This document shows, in pieces, positions 36,724 to 48,080 of a DNA stretch of 64,000 nucleotides. The notes below the pieces were generated by a model. It saw nothing but the letters and a program-made list of their open reading frames with translations. It searched no databases and was not told the origin of the DNA. Position numbers and translations under genes: made by a program. Source of the DNA: Pachypanchax playfairii (taxonomy: Eukaryota; Chordata; Actinopteri; Cyprinodontiformes; Aplocheilidae). Numbering within the stretch: the first letter of the stretch is position 1; each line of letters opens with the position of its first letter. Where the stretch lies: assembly GCA_006937955.1 (NCBI GenBank), contig SSNP01000051.1:399466-463465 (forward strand). Reading direction: 5' to 3'.

Positions 36724-37466
36724 CTGCTGTTCCACCAACTGAGTGTGCACATCTGCAACAAACACCCCAAAACCAAAGAAACATGACGTCAATTCAATTT
36801 CACAGTAAACAAGTTTATACCAGGAACAGATTTCCTGGTTTTACATGAAGAATTTATTTAAGGAATCATTTCTGTTTCAGAGCAAATATATATTTGTAAA
36901 TGGTGTAAACAAAAACATACACAAGTACACGAACATACACACAAGACATTGTGTCATTAGTATAATATTTATGCAGTTCTGTCCGATTTTTATTAACGAT
37001 GAGGAATCATTGGTGTAATTGTCTGTATGTTAGACACTGAACATGCAGTGGATGATGTGTGTGTGTGGGTACGTTCATGTGTGAGCATGTGCATATGTTT
37101 TGTGTCTGTATACATTACAACATACTCTGCTACTGCCCTGCTTTTATTGTATTTTATTGTATCTTTGCACTGTGTTTTTTTTGTAATATGGATCCCCCTG
37201 GGTCTGAAATAAATACATTATTATTATTATTATTATTATAAAATGTGTTAACTGTTTATAGTTGGGACTTCTGTCACATGATTTTTAACCAGCAACACAA
37301 ACATTACAGTTATTAGTTTTTCACCTTCATATGCGGCTAAAATCAACTAATAATACTTTATTCTTTGCAAACACTAGAACCTTTATTTAAATACATTTTC
37401 ACTAGTGAACAGGACCAGATAAAGACCTAAAAACAGACTCTTTCCACCTGCCGAGTCACCTTTAAT
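36724..37466 (-). repeat. Inverted copy of srgap1 intron 1 end and exon 2 start
   Basis: On the minus strand this reads as 58713-59443 with only scattered differences: intron sequence, the acceptor TTTGTTGCAG, then 29 bases of srgap1 exon 2 (36752-36724). One exon base differs, which would change Arg to His (VRTQL to VHTQL). The exon copy stops abruptly against a MITE fragment, so it is a pseudo-exon, not a gene. The copy continues rightward into the same MITE that precedes the original (family B, 37462-38047 against 58118-58712). Confidence 0.9.
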
Positions 37467-38047
37467 GAAGCCATTTCATGCTCATTTCAGGACTTTGTGG
37501 TTATTTCTTAAGTACACTCTCAGAAATAGAGGTACGAGACAAGGACATTTTTGTACCAATAGGTAAATTGTTTTAAAATGTTCCCTTAAAAGTACAATAT
37601 TGGTCTTTAAAAGGCCAGAACTGTCCCTCTGAGGGTTCAAATTGATATAAAGTACAAATTTGTACCATTTCAACTGCCCCTGCAAACCTGGCCAAGGCTG
37701 GTTAATCTCTATTTTATTAAGTTTCATCCATCATTTTCAATATTATGTTTCAGAATGTTGGTTTAAGACTTCAAAATGTGGCATAATTTTACTGTTTTAG
37801 TGGAAAAACTTCATAAGGTACAAAAATGGACCTGGACTACAGGGTACACCCCCAGCGACAAGAAGGGTACAAATTCTTGTCGGGAGAACTCGGGTTTTAT
37901 CGCCACCTGCGTAGTTTGAGAGATTAAAACTGAAAGAGAAGTTGTTGACCTGTTTTCACACCCACTATGACGGTAAGAATACCTGTGGAGCTAAAATATT
38001 CAACAGAAATCTCAGAAATACCGTTTTTAATGGGAGGGCCTCTTTAA
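37462..38047 (-). mobile_element. TTAA-type MITE family B, copy 3, with nested insert
   Basis: Inverted orientation, TTAA at 37462-37465 and 38044-38047. The middle, from about 37507 to 37846, is replaced by unrelated DNA containing GGTAC-rich motifs (TTTTTGTACC, AAGGTACAAAAATGG), probably another MITE. It corresponds to the copy at 58118 as part of the same duplication. Confidence 0.75.
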
Positions 38048-40226
38048 GAAGTAACCACAAAGTCCTGAAATTTGCGTAAAATTGCCTCTTTAAAGACTAA
38101 TTTTATATTCAAAGATGACATTTATATTTGATGTGTTGAATCACGATTACAAAGTGAAACATAATGAGCACTGACTGAATACAATCTGAGACTAGATATA
38201 AAACCATATTAAATGAATACAATAAAAACAACTAACTGCTTGTTTGTGTTTTAAAGTTATTTTTATCTCCTTTTGTCATTTTGTTTCTTTTTTCTTAAAT
38301 TTCTTTTAGTGATTTAGTTTCTTAGTGCTGCATTTTTCTCTTTATAGTTTTTCAGGTATTTTCATTTTATTTTGTTGCTTTGAGAGTAATCGTAGATACC
38401 ATGTAGTTATGTCTTGTCTCCCAGTGTGTACTTGTAATGATTGTGGTTATATTTTTTCTGATTGCAGTCGATTTGTCTTATTGTTGTAGCTCGTTTTAGC
38501 AGCAGCTCTCTCGGATGTACCTGCAGTTTCACTGTGTAAATATGGAGCTTTCATGTTTCTTTATGGTTATTTTATTATTATTTTCATTCAGTATCTCGTA
38601 TCTATTCTTATGTAACTTGTTTGTGTCACAGCTGGCTCTTTGTTCCAACTAAAGTAATTCAACAGCTTGAGCACATCTGCAGCTGAAATACGAAGGAAAA
38701 TCAAACAGGAGGTTGATTTCTGTGACAGGAAGTTAGTAGCGAAACTCTGAACTCGATGGGGGAAGCGTGTGATTCGGACATCCGTCCACCATGCTGAACG
38801 CTGAATTTGCAGTCAGCCTTTGATCTTCAGCGTCTCTGATGAACATCTGATGGCTGAGGTGCGAAACATTTCACAGAGAGCAAAACTAAGTCTGATAATT
38901 CCACACACAGATATTCTGCTTCAGTCTCTTGTTAATAATTTTTCAGTGTCACATTCATCATTTTATCTCAAACACTTTTATCTGTTTCGGTTCAAGGCGA
39001 CTTCATCTTGTCACCATTAAAGACTCTGATGAGACAAACACAACAGCTTTACGTTCTGTAGCTTTAATGCCGTGTGATGATAAATGTCCCTAATTGAATG
39101 CTTGAATTTAAAACCTCCAGCATCGAGGCTCCTGACTGATTAGATAATATTCCATCCACACACACAGAAACAACTTGCTGCCGGCCTTGACGTCGTGCTG
39201 CTTGTGTTTAATTGTTTTCTGGTGCAGATTGTATCTCTCAAATCCGCTTGTGTTTGTTTGAGCAGAGTTCTGATAATCTCACAGGCTTCTCTGTGATGTA
39301 AACATGATGAATTATGAAATGTCAAATATACTTTACTGTGCAAAAGACTTCTGAGTAGCCAGACTGGTGGTTTTGATCAATACATCTTCAGATTTTCTGA
39401 AGGTATTAAGCTGCTTCTCACTCAGGTTCAGTCCAGTCGTGAACCTGATCCTTTTCAGAGAAACGTCTTTTTTTTGTCTCTTAAAAATGACCTATGAAAC
39501 ATTCAAAAGGGCCATTAAACTGAATAAATAAGCATGTTGTTGCTGGATTTAAAGCATTACACTAAACACTCGTTTATAGAGTAAAAACAAGTTGATCTGG
39601 GGGTAAGATGCACTTTAATATTTCTTCATACACTAAGTCTCCTCTCAGGTACACCTCTTGTTCTGTCCATCTCCTCTCCAGTTTACTGTAAATAGTTTGA
39701 AGCCATGTTGCACATCATGTCGACACAATTCAAGTTTTCTGCTTTTTGGTCTTTAGGAATCTGTCAAACTGTATTATTATTGATATTGTCTTTAAGCTTG
39801 ATGCTGTCTGTTGTGATGATATAGTTTGAACCTCAGATCCAAAGCATTAAAAGGTAAGAACACAGTCTAATGACAGAAAAAGATTTTTAATGTGTTTAAT
39901 AACATTCCTGAGGAGGAACCCGTCAGCCTGTGAGGAAACTTCACCAGGAACTTTGATTTGATGTCAAGATCAAACATAAACCTCTTTGACATGATGGTAT
40001 AAACCAGCTGTTCACTCAGTGCTGGAGTTTAATAAAATAAAAACAGTTGCTTTATGATTTATTATCAGTGTGGACTGAATAACAGTGTTTGCAGAGTTCA
40101 GAAGTGGGTAATGTGGTTACTCCCGAGTGGCTTACGAGGTTATGAAAGCAACCAGCAGCTTCTATAGGAGCCTGTTTGTGGTCTTCTCTCAGTATCTCCT
40201 GCTTACTGAACAATTAGCAACATATT
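38048..40226. other. Intergenic DNA, nothing recognised
   Basis: No gene or family-level repeat recognised. T-rich patches near 38250-38420. Confidence 0.45.
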
Positions 40227-40724
40227 TTAAAGATGCCATTTCACTCAAATTTCAGGACTTTGCGGTTATTTCTTAAGTATTAACCTGTAAAATGAAACAT
40301 TTTATATCTATTTGTTCATATTCATTATTTGAATTTGCTGGACTCTGATTGGCTAACAAACTAGCCTATAAGAGCAAGGTATATTGTTTCCTGCCCTGCT
40401 GCGCATGGCAACAGCAGATGTTCTCTCTTCCTGTTTGCTACGTCTTATGCTAACAGCTTTTAGCCAGCAGCATGCTAGGCGTGGTTTCAACTGCGGGAGC
40501 TGCCGAATACTAACGAACAAAGGAGTTGTGACGAAACAGATACAGGCCGTTCGGACTCGGGAGAACTCGGGTGTTATCACCACCTGCGTAGTTTGAGAGA
40601 TTCAAACTGAAAGAGAAGTTGTTGACCTGTTTTCATACCCACTATGAAGGTAAGAACATCTGTGGAGCTAAAATATTCAACAGAAACCTCAGAAAAACCG
40701 TTTTTAATAGAAGGGCCTCTTTAA
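40227..40724 (-). mobile_element. TTAA-type MITE family B, copy 4
   Basis: Inverted orientation with TTAA at both edges. The left edge TTAAAGATGCCATTTCA and right edge AAGGGCCTCTTTAA are the family ends. The interior shares the AGCATGCTAGGCGTGG core. Its reading frames are a by-product of the family sequence. Confidence 0.85.
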
Positions 40725-40799
40725 GGTCATAAGCTCCACAGAAATCTAGTGATGGATTTTTAAAGCAGATCAGGAACTTGTGCTTGTGGTAAACATAAG

Positions 40800-41335
40800 A
40801 ATAGTTGACTAAAATACTTCTTCATAACTTTATTCACGAATATATTTTTGCGGACGAAAACAAAATGAAAACTAAAATAGACGGCCCTATTTGAGACGAT
40901 TATTATGACTCAAATTATGTTGATTTTCGTTGACAAATAAAAGACGAGACAAAAATAGACGGCGACGAAATCCAATCAGAGGAAGAAAAAAAGATGCAGA
41001 GAGGAATCAGTCAAAAAGCTAACAGCTGGGCCTACTGTGAAAAGAACCAATCAGAGCTCGGCTTATTGAGCAGTGAGCAGAGGCTTCCATAGTTGTTTGA
41101 GACGCCAGATGAAGTGTGGAATGGTAAGAAAATGTCCATACTGTATTGGAGTTGTTAAATTAATACTTCAGAAAATATACTTATTTTAGTCGACTAAATC
41201 TACAATTGATTTTTGTCGACTAAAATTAGACTACAATTAAAACTAGTTTAGTGACTAAAATTGAAAAGAATTTCAGTCAAAAGACTATGACTCAAACTAA
41301 ATTAAAATTTCTTGCCAAAATTAACACTGAGTCTC
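40800..41335. repeat. Putative MITE with ACTAAAAT/ATTTTAGT motifs
   Basis: The right side has repeated ATTTTAGTCGACTAAA-type blocks and ends CCAAAATTAACACTGA. The left side has AGTTGACTAAAATACTT. This pattern is common in fish genomes. The exact ends are not clear. Confidence 0.45.
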
Positions 41336-42880
41336 AGTATATGAATTTACAAAGACTGATTTCTTTCATCAGAGAGCAACTGTAATAAAACAAGGATCAA
41401 ACACTGACCAGGTAATCTGGGAGCACAAGTGAAAAGGTTTTAGGAGTTTGTGCTGATCCATCTGAGAAATCCCTGCTGCAGACATGAAACCTTTAATTGC
41501 TATTAAAGGATTTGGATTGAAGGAAAAGTGTGTGTGTGTCTGTGTGTAAATTCTTTTTACTGAAAGTTAGATGTGACTCTGATAACAACCCAAAGAACTG
41601 AGGAGTTCAAAGTAACGAGAGGAGAAACAGTAACAGCTGCATGAAAGAGTTGTGATGAAGAATGTAAATATAAAAGAAAGGAATGATCTACAAGTTGTTT
41701 CAGTCACGTATATCTAACTTTATAAAGGTAAAACCTTTAACTGGTTAAAGATGAATATTTTGACTTTATTTCTAAGAACAAAAAGCGAACCGTGTTTGGC
41801 ATCACAGATCCTACAGGTTACAGTGAATTTCACAGAACTGGCTAATCGCCTCCATCCCGTCCAGCTTGTGTAGAGCCGGCCATTGTTTTATTTTATTAAT
41901 ATAAACCAGACGTTACTACAGAAGCACACTGTTAATGTGTTTGGAATGTGGAATGTGTTTACAGGCGTGCACTGTTCTAATATCCCTGTGACATTCCAGT
42001 CAAAATGTAAAAAAAAAGAATACATTTTTTTTTCCTGATGTGAAGTTAGAATTCTCTCCTTTTCTATTCACATCTCTCATTTATGAAGTCTGACAGCAAG
42101 TCGACTATATTAATGTCATAGTTTAGTGCATGTGGAAATAATAAGAACAGTGTGTGTGTGTGAGAGAGTTTCATCCCTGCTGTTTGATGCAGGTTTTATC
42201 TTTTTCATGTGACTTTATATGCTGTGAAAAACTTCATCTATGTGGCAGGAAATCACAGCAGCAGGTTGAGAACATGTTCAAACTGCAGAAAAATGACCAG
42301 AAATAAGATTGTAATGTTTTTAACACATTGATTTGGACCAATTTCATTTTAAAAACTCAGATTTGATTATGGAAGGACTTTATGATTCTAGACATGAGTT
42401 GAGTCATTTTTACCCTCCGATTTCACTTTGTCTGCTTAGATTACAGGATTTGTTTAGTGTGGTTGTGTTGAGTTTTCACGAACAGTTAGGTTAACAGTCT
42501 ACTAGCAGTTCAAGCAGACAATTTTCTGATTGTTTTTTATGTAATCTCTTTTATACGAGAAGCTGTTGAACTATTTTCTCGACCAAAATGTGTTTGTGTT
42601 GCTACATGTTTAAATAAACAACATGTGAAAGTGACAAACACGCACCACTGATCTGTTCTACCTGTTGTAATGTCGCTGAGCAGATGAAAAACAGACTCAA
42701 ACGCAGGACCAACGTTAAGATAATCCAGAACACAAAACAAGAATCAGACAAAAACAGGAACCAGCAAAGACAAACAAAAAGTAAACAACAACATGACTCA
42801 TTAAAAGACAGGCAACATCTCAGCAGTGATGAAAACAACCTCTAAATGAACTGCAGGTGTAGCAGAAACCAGGTGTGACT
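41336..42880. other. Intergenic DNA, nothing recognised
   Basis: Contains a short GT tract near 41529-41545 and 42151-42165. No gene supported. Confidence 0.45.
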
Positions 42881-43459
42881 TTAAAGAGCCCCATTAAAAA
42901 CCGTTTTTCTGAGGTTTCTGTTGAATATTTTAGCCCCAGGTGTTCTTACCTTCATAGTGGGTGTGAAAACAGATCAACAACTTTTCTTTCAGTTTTTATC
43001 TCTCAAACTACGCAGGTGGCGATAAAACCCGAGTTCTCCCGAGTCCGAACGGCCTGTATCTGTTTCATCACAACTCCTTTGTTCGTTAGTATTCATCAGC
43101 TCCCGCAGTTGAAACCACGCCTAGCATGCTGCTGGCTAAAAGCTGTAGCATAAGACGTAGCAAACAGGAAGACACGACGTCTGATGTTGCCATGTGCAGC
43201 GGGGCAGGAAACAGTATACTTTGCTCTTATAGGCTAGTTTGTTAGCCAATCAGAATCCAGCAAATTCGAATAATGAATGTGAACGAGCTGCTGACAAAGC
43301 AGCCTGACGGAACAAGCCAGATTTTAACGCAGACAGATTGAAAGGTCTGTTAATCAGTGTTTCCTGACAGTTTTTTAGATATAAAAGGTTTAATATTACT
43401 GGTTAATACTTAAGAAATAACCACAAAGTCCTGAAATGTGTATGAAATGGCATCTTTAA
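42881..43459 (+). mobile_element. TTAA-type MITE family B, copy 5
   Basis: Full-length copy: TTAAAGAGCCCCATTAAAAA at the left, GAAATGGCATCTTTAA at the right, TTAA at both edges. Very similar to the copy at 58118. Confidence 0.88.
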
Positions 43460-45454
43460 AGTAAAAAGCTCAACTCACAGAACAGATTGAAGCCAACAGC
43501 AAGACTAACTTCAGTAAACAGGAAAGTATCAATGAAAAAACATCAGAAACCAAACAGGAAACAGAACAACCTGCAGGTCGGGACACAAACGTTTCCAGCT
43601 TGTGTTTGAGAAACATCTGCTGGGATGGTTTATTCTCTGGATTTTAAGAGGAAAGATTTCAAATCAGCAGATTCATTGTGGCGTGTGCAGGTAAAGGTGT
43701 GGTATGGTTGTGTCTTTAGCTAACGGTGTTAGAGAGCTTTCTAATCAGCGTCACGTCTCATTTAACTCTCCTGCTGTTCAGTTTATCACTGAGACCCTGT
43801 AGATGTTTCCTTCATTCATCATGTTACACTGATATGTTGTTCTGTAACGTGTTCGTTAGCTTCGTGTAGCTCGTCTCTCCCCGGCTCGACTTGCTCAGAA
43901 TGTCGGTAATCTTATTGTAACTTTGACAACACGAGGAATACAAAGTTCTGTTGTGTAACTGCTTCATGTTATTCAGAACTATAATAACATGATCTTAAAA
44001 GGTTTTCTATGTTTTCCCAAAAACAAACCCCATAAATGAGTCTGTAAAGAAGTTGTTTCTGTTATTTCCAGGATAAAAGTCCAAAACAAACAGAATCCTC
44101 CTTGAAGATTTATAGTTGAATGAATGTACGATCAGCTCCAGCAGACTGATGCTGAATGTGTTTAATCAAACAATGAAATGACAGTAAAATTGTGTCTGTT
44201 ATTCATCACATGTGCTCGATGAACGCAATATTTCATCTTAATAAAGTTAAATTCTTTTTAATAATGTTCTAGCTGTTCAATTGTTTACATAACAAAAATA
44301 ATACGTCTGAAGAAGAATTTGACTTTCATATTTGAACCAAAGAAAACTTTGCTAACTTCCAGCTAAATGGAAGAAATAAACAACCTAAAAAACTGAGACT
44401 GGAGGGATTTTTCAGAACTTTATAAAAGCCACTGATGTTTATTCACAAGAAATCTAAAAAGTATTTTATTTCTGACTGTAAAAACAAGATAATTAGAGCC
44501 AGAGAGCAAGTTAAAAACTCTTCAGTGTCCTTGCCCCTGAACTCAAACTGCTGCTTTAGATGTTGATTTCTCCTCACAGCTTGTTTTGTTTCCTCTGCTG
44601 AGTGGAGAACACCAGAGGGGACCTGATGTTAAAGAGGTTATCTCAACTAAAACTGTTTTCAACTCTGCTTAAAAAGAGAAGGAGCAAGGACACGTCTGAC
44701 TCACTGTGCTGATGAGCTCACACAACTTCTAATCTTATTGTTGCAAGTTTGAACATAAAAAACACGAGCAGGTTTGTAAAGAAAGACAGAAAGAACGACG
44801 TGTCAGAGAGTCTCTTATCTCTCCTTTCTGTTAGAGTACAGATTAAAGACCAGCTCCATTCAGAACCGGTTAGAACCTGCAGGTGCTGCATCATTCTGCA
44901 CATCCTCAAACAGCTTTAAGTATCAGGAATAAATAATCTCAATAAACACAAGTTAATTTATTTTGGCTCCAAATCAGGCAGAAACTTTTGGAAACTGAAA
45001 TAGGGAACATCTGAATTTAGATTTATATTTTTGGGAGATAGAAACTTGTGTGAATTAGAATAATTGGAACACTTTCGGACCTCAAGGGTGTCGAGTCATT
45101 TTTTTAGCTCTAGTTCCTGTTTGCTCATCTTCATAGACGTGAAGATAAACAGACATGATACAGTGCTGGTGTGGTGATCATAATAAATCATCAGGTAAAG
45201 CAAATAAACAGGAACGCTTTTAGAAGTGATATTTCTTCTTATTATGGATTTTAATTTTGCTTTGGAGTCTGAGTCAGGAACTTTCTCTGGGTAGTTCAAC
45301 ACCTCAATAATCGTTAAGAAGAAGAAGATGTTCAAGTTTTAAATAATAAACTCAAACTCATTAAACAGCTGTATAACAACCTCATCCCACAGGCATGAGA
45401 AGCAGAGAGTTTGGCGTGTCCTTATGGACCTGCGGGACAAACATTTAAAGACTC
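43460..45454. other. Intergenic DNA, nothing recognised
   Basis: No supported gene or repeat. Confidence 0.45.
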
Positions 45455-46194
45455 TTAAACCAACACTAAGTAACTTTTAAACCTTCATGAAATAGTTTCA
45501 TAACTTCTGTGATTATATGGCGACTTACAACAAGTTGAATGACTCCTCTGTCATGGCTTGAGGGGGTCTGTATCGCTTTCACTGGCACTAAACAACTTTG
45601 AGGAGGATGGTGGGAACCCTGCCACACAAAAAACTACGAATGGATAGGCTGCTTTTCGGCATACGTCACTTCCCCTTTCCCCATTCGTCATAAACACGGA
45701 ACTTGATGCGACTGTTACGCGCAACTGCAGCTAACATGGCAGAAGCCCCGAAAAAACGAAAAGTTTTGTCTGAGGAGACAAAAAAAAGAAAAAGGGAGAG
45801 TAACCGGACAAAAGGACAGTCAAGAATCAACATTTTATTTATCTGTTTCAAGGCTCAAAACTCGTCAGTAGCCTGCGAAAGTCGCTAAAGAGTCGGGGGG
45901 GGGGGAGAATTAGACGTTAGACGAAATTAGACGTTTCTTATTATCAACATCATCATAAAACACTGTTTAGCTACAATTAGATACATTACCTCGTCGCTAT
46001 CCATCATTCACTCAGCCACTGGAAACCGAAATGTCATGTAGTTCAATCCAACTGCTGGCGGTATCTGGATTTTACGACGCTACGCGCTGGTGCTCATGGG
46101 AAATGCAGGCTTCGTTCACGTAAAATAATACCGCTTTTGTCCAGTGGCGCCGCCAAAATAAACCTAAACTGAAAGTTCCTAAGTATTGCTTTAA
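45455..46194 (+). mobile_element. TTAA-flanked MITE, family A copy 3 (left arm of an inverted pair)
   Basis: TTAA at 45455-45458 and 46191-46194, ends related to the elements at 4995 and 11056. Nearly identical in inverted orientation to 47350-48080. An ATG at 45735 starts a frame beginning MAEAPKKRKVLSEETKKRKR, but the sequence after RINILFIC differs from the other arm, and the WREL half is lost. Confidence 0.82.
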
Positions 46195-46599
46195 GTTTCA
46201 GACATAGAGGAACTGCTGCGTGTTTTTCTGCCCAGGACAGATAAGCCTGAACAACAGGAAGCTACACAACAAACACGAGCATTAAGTCTCTGTTTCCTAA
46301 TGGAAACGCAGACTGTGTGGCTGCAGGACATGAATTACATTCCATACATTATTACTACTGTTAGGCTACTGCTAATATCTGCTGGTCTTCATAGAGGACA
46401 CGGATAGAAGGAAGAGACTGTTTGGATTAATTACAGGAACAGTTTAACATTTAGAAGGAAATTTTAATAAAGGTGGAGACCGAAGATTAATGTGAGGATA
46501 TAATCCCCCAAGAACTTCAGGTCATTTTGCTTTAATGTGGTTTCCTTTTGTGAAAAATCACCCAGGAAAAACTGCAAAAAAAAAAAAAAAAAAAAAAAA

Positions 46600-46662
<63 letters not shown>

Positions 46663-47349
46663 AAAAACAGAATATACAAAACATCTGGATAAAAACAAAA
46701 AACATCTGCATTAAAACAAAATACAAAAACATCTGCATAAAACCTAAATATAAAAACATCTGGATAAAACCAAAAAACATCTGCACTAAAACAAAATAAA
46801 TAAACATCTGGATAACAACTCAAAATGAAACAAATGTAAAAAAAAAAAAAAAGAGAACCTAAATTCAAACACTGATACAGAAATAAAGGAGATCATTTTT
46901 ACCCACAGAGACTAGAATAAATCACAAACCCTCAAACATGTTTAAAATAATCACATAAAGAAGTCTGAGATGCTACAATAACAATGAAATGATAAAACAG
47001 AAGATAAAGAAAAAGAAGAATAAAGAGACTGAAGAATGTTGTTCACCTCACGTTTTACTGAAACTGTAGAAAAACATTTTATTTGATTTTTTTTTTTATC
47101 TAATTGGAATCATAGTGTTGAAAAGGGTAAAATAGCATGTTAGTGACAGTGAGTTGTGTTCCGTCTGCACTCAGCAGCAGCTGGAGGTCAGTATTGATCA
47201 GTTTGATCAGATCAGTAACGATGTTTTACTGTCAGGTCTCAGATTCTGATACAGATTCCTGTTATACTCAGGGTGAAGCTCTCTGCTGCCACCTGGTGGC
47301 ATTTTAATATACACACACATCTAAAATATGAGCAGGACGCATCAGGAAT
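46195..47349. other. Spacer between the inverted elements, with A-tract and minisatellite
   Basis: An interrupted poly(A) run of roughly 85 bases lies at 46577-46661. It is followed by about five or six copies of a 21-33 base unit containing AAACATCTG(G/C)ATAAAAC (46664-46820). Long poly-Phe frames here are artefacts of the A-tract. The remainder is unassigned. Confidence 0.8.
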
Positions 47350-48080
47350 TTAAAGCAGTACTTAGGAGCTTTCAGTTTAGGTTTATTTTGGCGGCGCCAC
47401 TGGACAAAAGCGGTATTATTTTACGTGAACGAAGCCTGCATTTCCCATGAGCACCAGCGCGTAGCGTCGTAAAATCCAGATACCGCCAGCAGTTGGATTG
47501 AACTACATGACATTTCGGTTTCCAGTGGCTGAGTGAATGAACTGTCAACCTGGTGGCCAGTTATTACTTCCATGCAAATTTCCGAAAGCTGGCATTAGCA
47601 TTTTGATTTGAGAACAGAAAGATACTTACTAGTCCAGCAGGAACAGAGCCACAGCAGCATCAGTCGGAAATCCCTCCTCGACTTTGAGCTCACGCCAACA
47701 GATAAATAAAATGTTGATTCTTGACTGTCCTTTTATCCGGTTACTCTCCCTTTTTCTTTTTTTTGTCTCCTCAGGCAAAACTTTTCGTTTTTTCGGGGCT
47801 TCTGCCATGTTAGCTGCAGTTGCGCGTAACAGGTCGCATCGAGTTCCGTGTTTATGACTAATGGGGAAAGGGGAAGTGACGTATGCCGAAAAGCAGCCTA
47901 TCCATTCGTAGTTTTTTGTGTGGCAGGGTTCCCACCATCCTCCTCAAAGTTGTTTAGTGCCAGTGAAAGCGAAACAGACCCCCTCAAGCCATGACAGAGG
48001 TGTCATTCAACTTGTTGTAAGTCGCCATATAATCACAGAAGTTATGAAACTATTTCATGAAGGTTGAAAAGTTACTTAGT
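47350..48080 (-). mobile_element. TTAA-flanked MITE, family A copy 4 (right arm of the inverted pair)
   Basis: Inverted copy of 45455-46194. TTAA at 47350-47353; the outer right end is less clear (a TTAA occurs at 48095). Long blocks match with only scattered differences (for example the stretch around GGCGGCGCCACTGGACAAAA and around CCTGCCACACAAAAAACTAC on the complement). Confidence 0.85.
47629..47808 (-). CDS. 59-codon frame in a MITE, shares a motif with the ISL2EU third frame
   Basis: The frame starts at an ATG in good context (AACATGGC) and ends in TAG. The product begins with a nuclear-localisation-like PKKRKV, then a basic stretch (EETKKRKRESNR), QSRINILFICWREL, EEGFPTDAAVALFLLD. The order RINI ... 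WREL ... TDA ... FL is the same as in the frame at 35491-35812. The stop sits where a splice donor could have been (GACTAGTAAGTA), so the stop may come from loss of one base at a former donor. An upstream ACGTCA (CRE half-site) suggests a promoter. I do not know a function; it may be a captured first exon rather than a working gene. Confidence 0.45.
   Translation of the reverse strand: MAEAPKKRKVLPEETKKRKRESNRIKGQSRINILFICWRELKVEEGFPTDAAVALFLLD

Noticed and set aside
36724..36752. Functional alternative srgap1 exon
   Set aside because: Only 29 bases of the exon, in inverted orientation relative to the gene, with no continuation; it is a duplication remnant.
45735..45888. PKKRKV as a sign of vector or engineered DNA
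   Set aside because: The motif occurs inside a natural repeat present in two copies; a basic nuclear signal arises easily in Lys/Arg-rich sequence.
46464..46868. Poly-Phe protein frames
   Set aside because: Translation of the antisense of a long A-tract and an adjacent minisatellite.
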